Below, piece after piece: positions 5,461 through 6,053 of a stretch of DNA of 6,053 bases. The notes beneath the pieces are model-generated. The model did no database searches. It saw nothing but the letters and a program-made list of their open reading frames with translations, and had not been told where the DNA came from. A program made the translations under genes and the position numbers. The stretch lies in the NCBI GenBank assembly GCA_900757285.1, contig CAAENI010000208.1, positions 1-6,053 of the forward strand. Reading direction: 5' to 3'. Positions within the stretch are counted from its first letter, which is position 1. Every line of letters begins with the position of its first letter. The DNA comes from an uncultured Collinsella sp. Its GTDB lineage: Bacteria; Actinomycetota; Coriobacteriia; Coriobacteriales; Coriobacteriaceae.

Positions 5461-5868
5461 TTGGACGCCGACGAGCCGCTGGCGAACCCGCGTCACGAGA
5501 CATACTGCCACGAGCGCGTTGCGAGCAGAACCCAGAGGCAGGCGAAGCTCGCCGCGTGGCCCGAACGCTCGCGCTGGAAGCCCGAGACGGTGGACAACAA
5601 GATCTGCAAGCTCGAGGCCGAGCAGGAGGACAAGGCTAGGATTGCGAGCTCCATCCAGGGCGTCATGAAGCGCGTGAAGGCCAAGGGCGTGCCCGTGGTG
5701 GTCTACGAGCCAACGCTGGACGCGCCGGAGTACTTCGGCTCCGAGGTGACCCACGACCTGGAGGCCTTCAAGGCCGGCTGCGACGTGATCGTCGCCAACC
5801 GCTGGAGCGACGAGCTCACGGACGTGGCGGACAAGGTGTACACGAGGGATCTGTTTAAGAGGGAATAG
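5461..5868 (+). pseudogene. Chimeric ORF: phage terminase small subunit N-terminus fused to UDP-glucose 6-dehydrogenase C-terminus
   Basis: This is one uninterrupted 135-codon frame. TTG 5461 is the first start after an in-frame TGA (5455-5457) and has GGAGGTGA at 5450-5457. Residues ~7-60 (LANPRHETYCHERVASRTQR, then WKPETVDNKICKLE and KAR) have the layout of the N-terminal DNA-binding part of phage terminase small subunits. From about residue 61 on it reads ASSIQGVMKRVKAKGVPVVV, then YEPTLDA, DLEAFKAGCDVIVANR and VYTRDLF. This is unmistakably the C-terminal UDP-binding domain end of UDP-glucose 6-dehydrogenase (about 390-400 residues when whole). The NAD-binding domain, catalytic Cys and central domain are missing, so no dehydrogenase activity is possible. 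Both partners are truncated and joined in frame near 5638-5646, suggesting a deletion or recombination between a prophage and a ugd gene. The Ugd part is near certain, the TerS part probable. Confidence 0.75.
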
Positions 5869-5921
5869 GGGAGAGCTGACGGCTGCGGCGACTCTGTCCT
5901 TGTGCATAAATCCAATTATTG

Positions 5922-5961
5922 AAAAGAGGGTGTATCGGCGCAAACCGATACACCCTCTTTT
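5922..5961. terminator. Strong bidirectional intrinsic terminator
   Basis: A perfect 17-bp inverted repeat, starting AAAAGAGGGTGTATCGG (5922-5938) and ending CTCTTTT (5945-5961), encloses the loop CGCAAA. The A-run and T-run at the ends make it work on both strands. It ends the ugd-type transcript from the left and any convergent gene from the right. Confidence 0.92.
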
Positions 5962-6023
5962 GGTTAAACAAGTCCCATTAGCCTTTGATTACGCTTTTAT
6001 AGATATACGTACGTTCTCCGGTC

Positions 6024-6053
6024 CTACTCTTCAATTACCACCTCAGGGAGCCG
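6024..6053 (-). CDS. Possible last codons of a convergent gene (partial)
   Basis: On the minus strand the window edge is open in the frame RLPEVVIEE, which ends with TAG at 6026-6024. The terminator 60 bp further on would suit the end of a leftward gene. Only nine residues are visible, so neither function nor reality can be settled. Confidence 0.3.
   Translation of the reverse strand, partial: RLPEVVIEE

Noticed and set aside
5398..5943. 181-residue minus-strand open frame
   Set aside because: It lies opposite the unmistakable Ugd C-terminus and runs into the terminator hairpin. It is a shadow of the real frame.

Overview
The window looks like an accessory, recombination-scarred region of a fairly GC-rich Gram-positive genome. 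A gut actinobacterium of the Coriobacteriia (Collinsella/Olsenella-like) is my best guess, from strong AAGGAGG-type ribosome binding sites, mixed GC content, and the style of the transposase and UDP-glucose dehydrogenase remnants. This is pattern recognition, not a database match.

Layout. (1) 1-2596: a tight two-gene operon on the + strand. It encodes a small protein with two CxxC pairs and a C-terminal helix-turn-helix, followed 3 bp later by a 768-residue subtilisin-family (S8) serine protease. The protease has an intact Asp/His/Ser triad, no signal peptide, and large N- and C-terminal extensions. (2) 2597-3143: no intact gene. The stretch holds three hairpins (two terminator-like), a larger nested inverted repeat, short direct repeats, and a minus-strand reading frame that becomes continuous over 66 codons if one frameshift is corrected. 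(3) 3144 to about 3493: the C-terminal quarter of an IS256-family (Mutator) transposase on the minus strand, with an in-frame amber stop and no 5' part. (4) 3512-3892: a GC-rich stretch with a possible small membrane protein and long G/C homopolymers. (5) 3961-5371: an overlapping gene pair, a Panacea-domain (DUF4065) protein and a coiled-coil/three-TM protein. It looks like a PanA-PanT toxin-antitoxin module with its own promoter(s). (6) 5461-5868: a chimeric reading frame whose first ~60 residues resemble a phage terminase small subunit and whose last ~75 residues are the C-terminal end of UDP-glucose 6-dehydrogenase. (7) A near-perfect 17-bp-stem terminator follows, then what may be the last codons of a convergent gene.

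Interpretation. The panAT pair, the terminase-like N-terminus and the small membrane ORF are consistent with a decayed prophage or phage satellite inserted next to, or recombined with, an envelope-polysaccharide (ugd) locus. IS256 remains mark its other side. The protease operon upstream is a separate accessory unit, possibly a defence or stress-response system in which the Zn/HTH protein is regulator or substrate. That functional link is inference.
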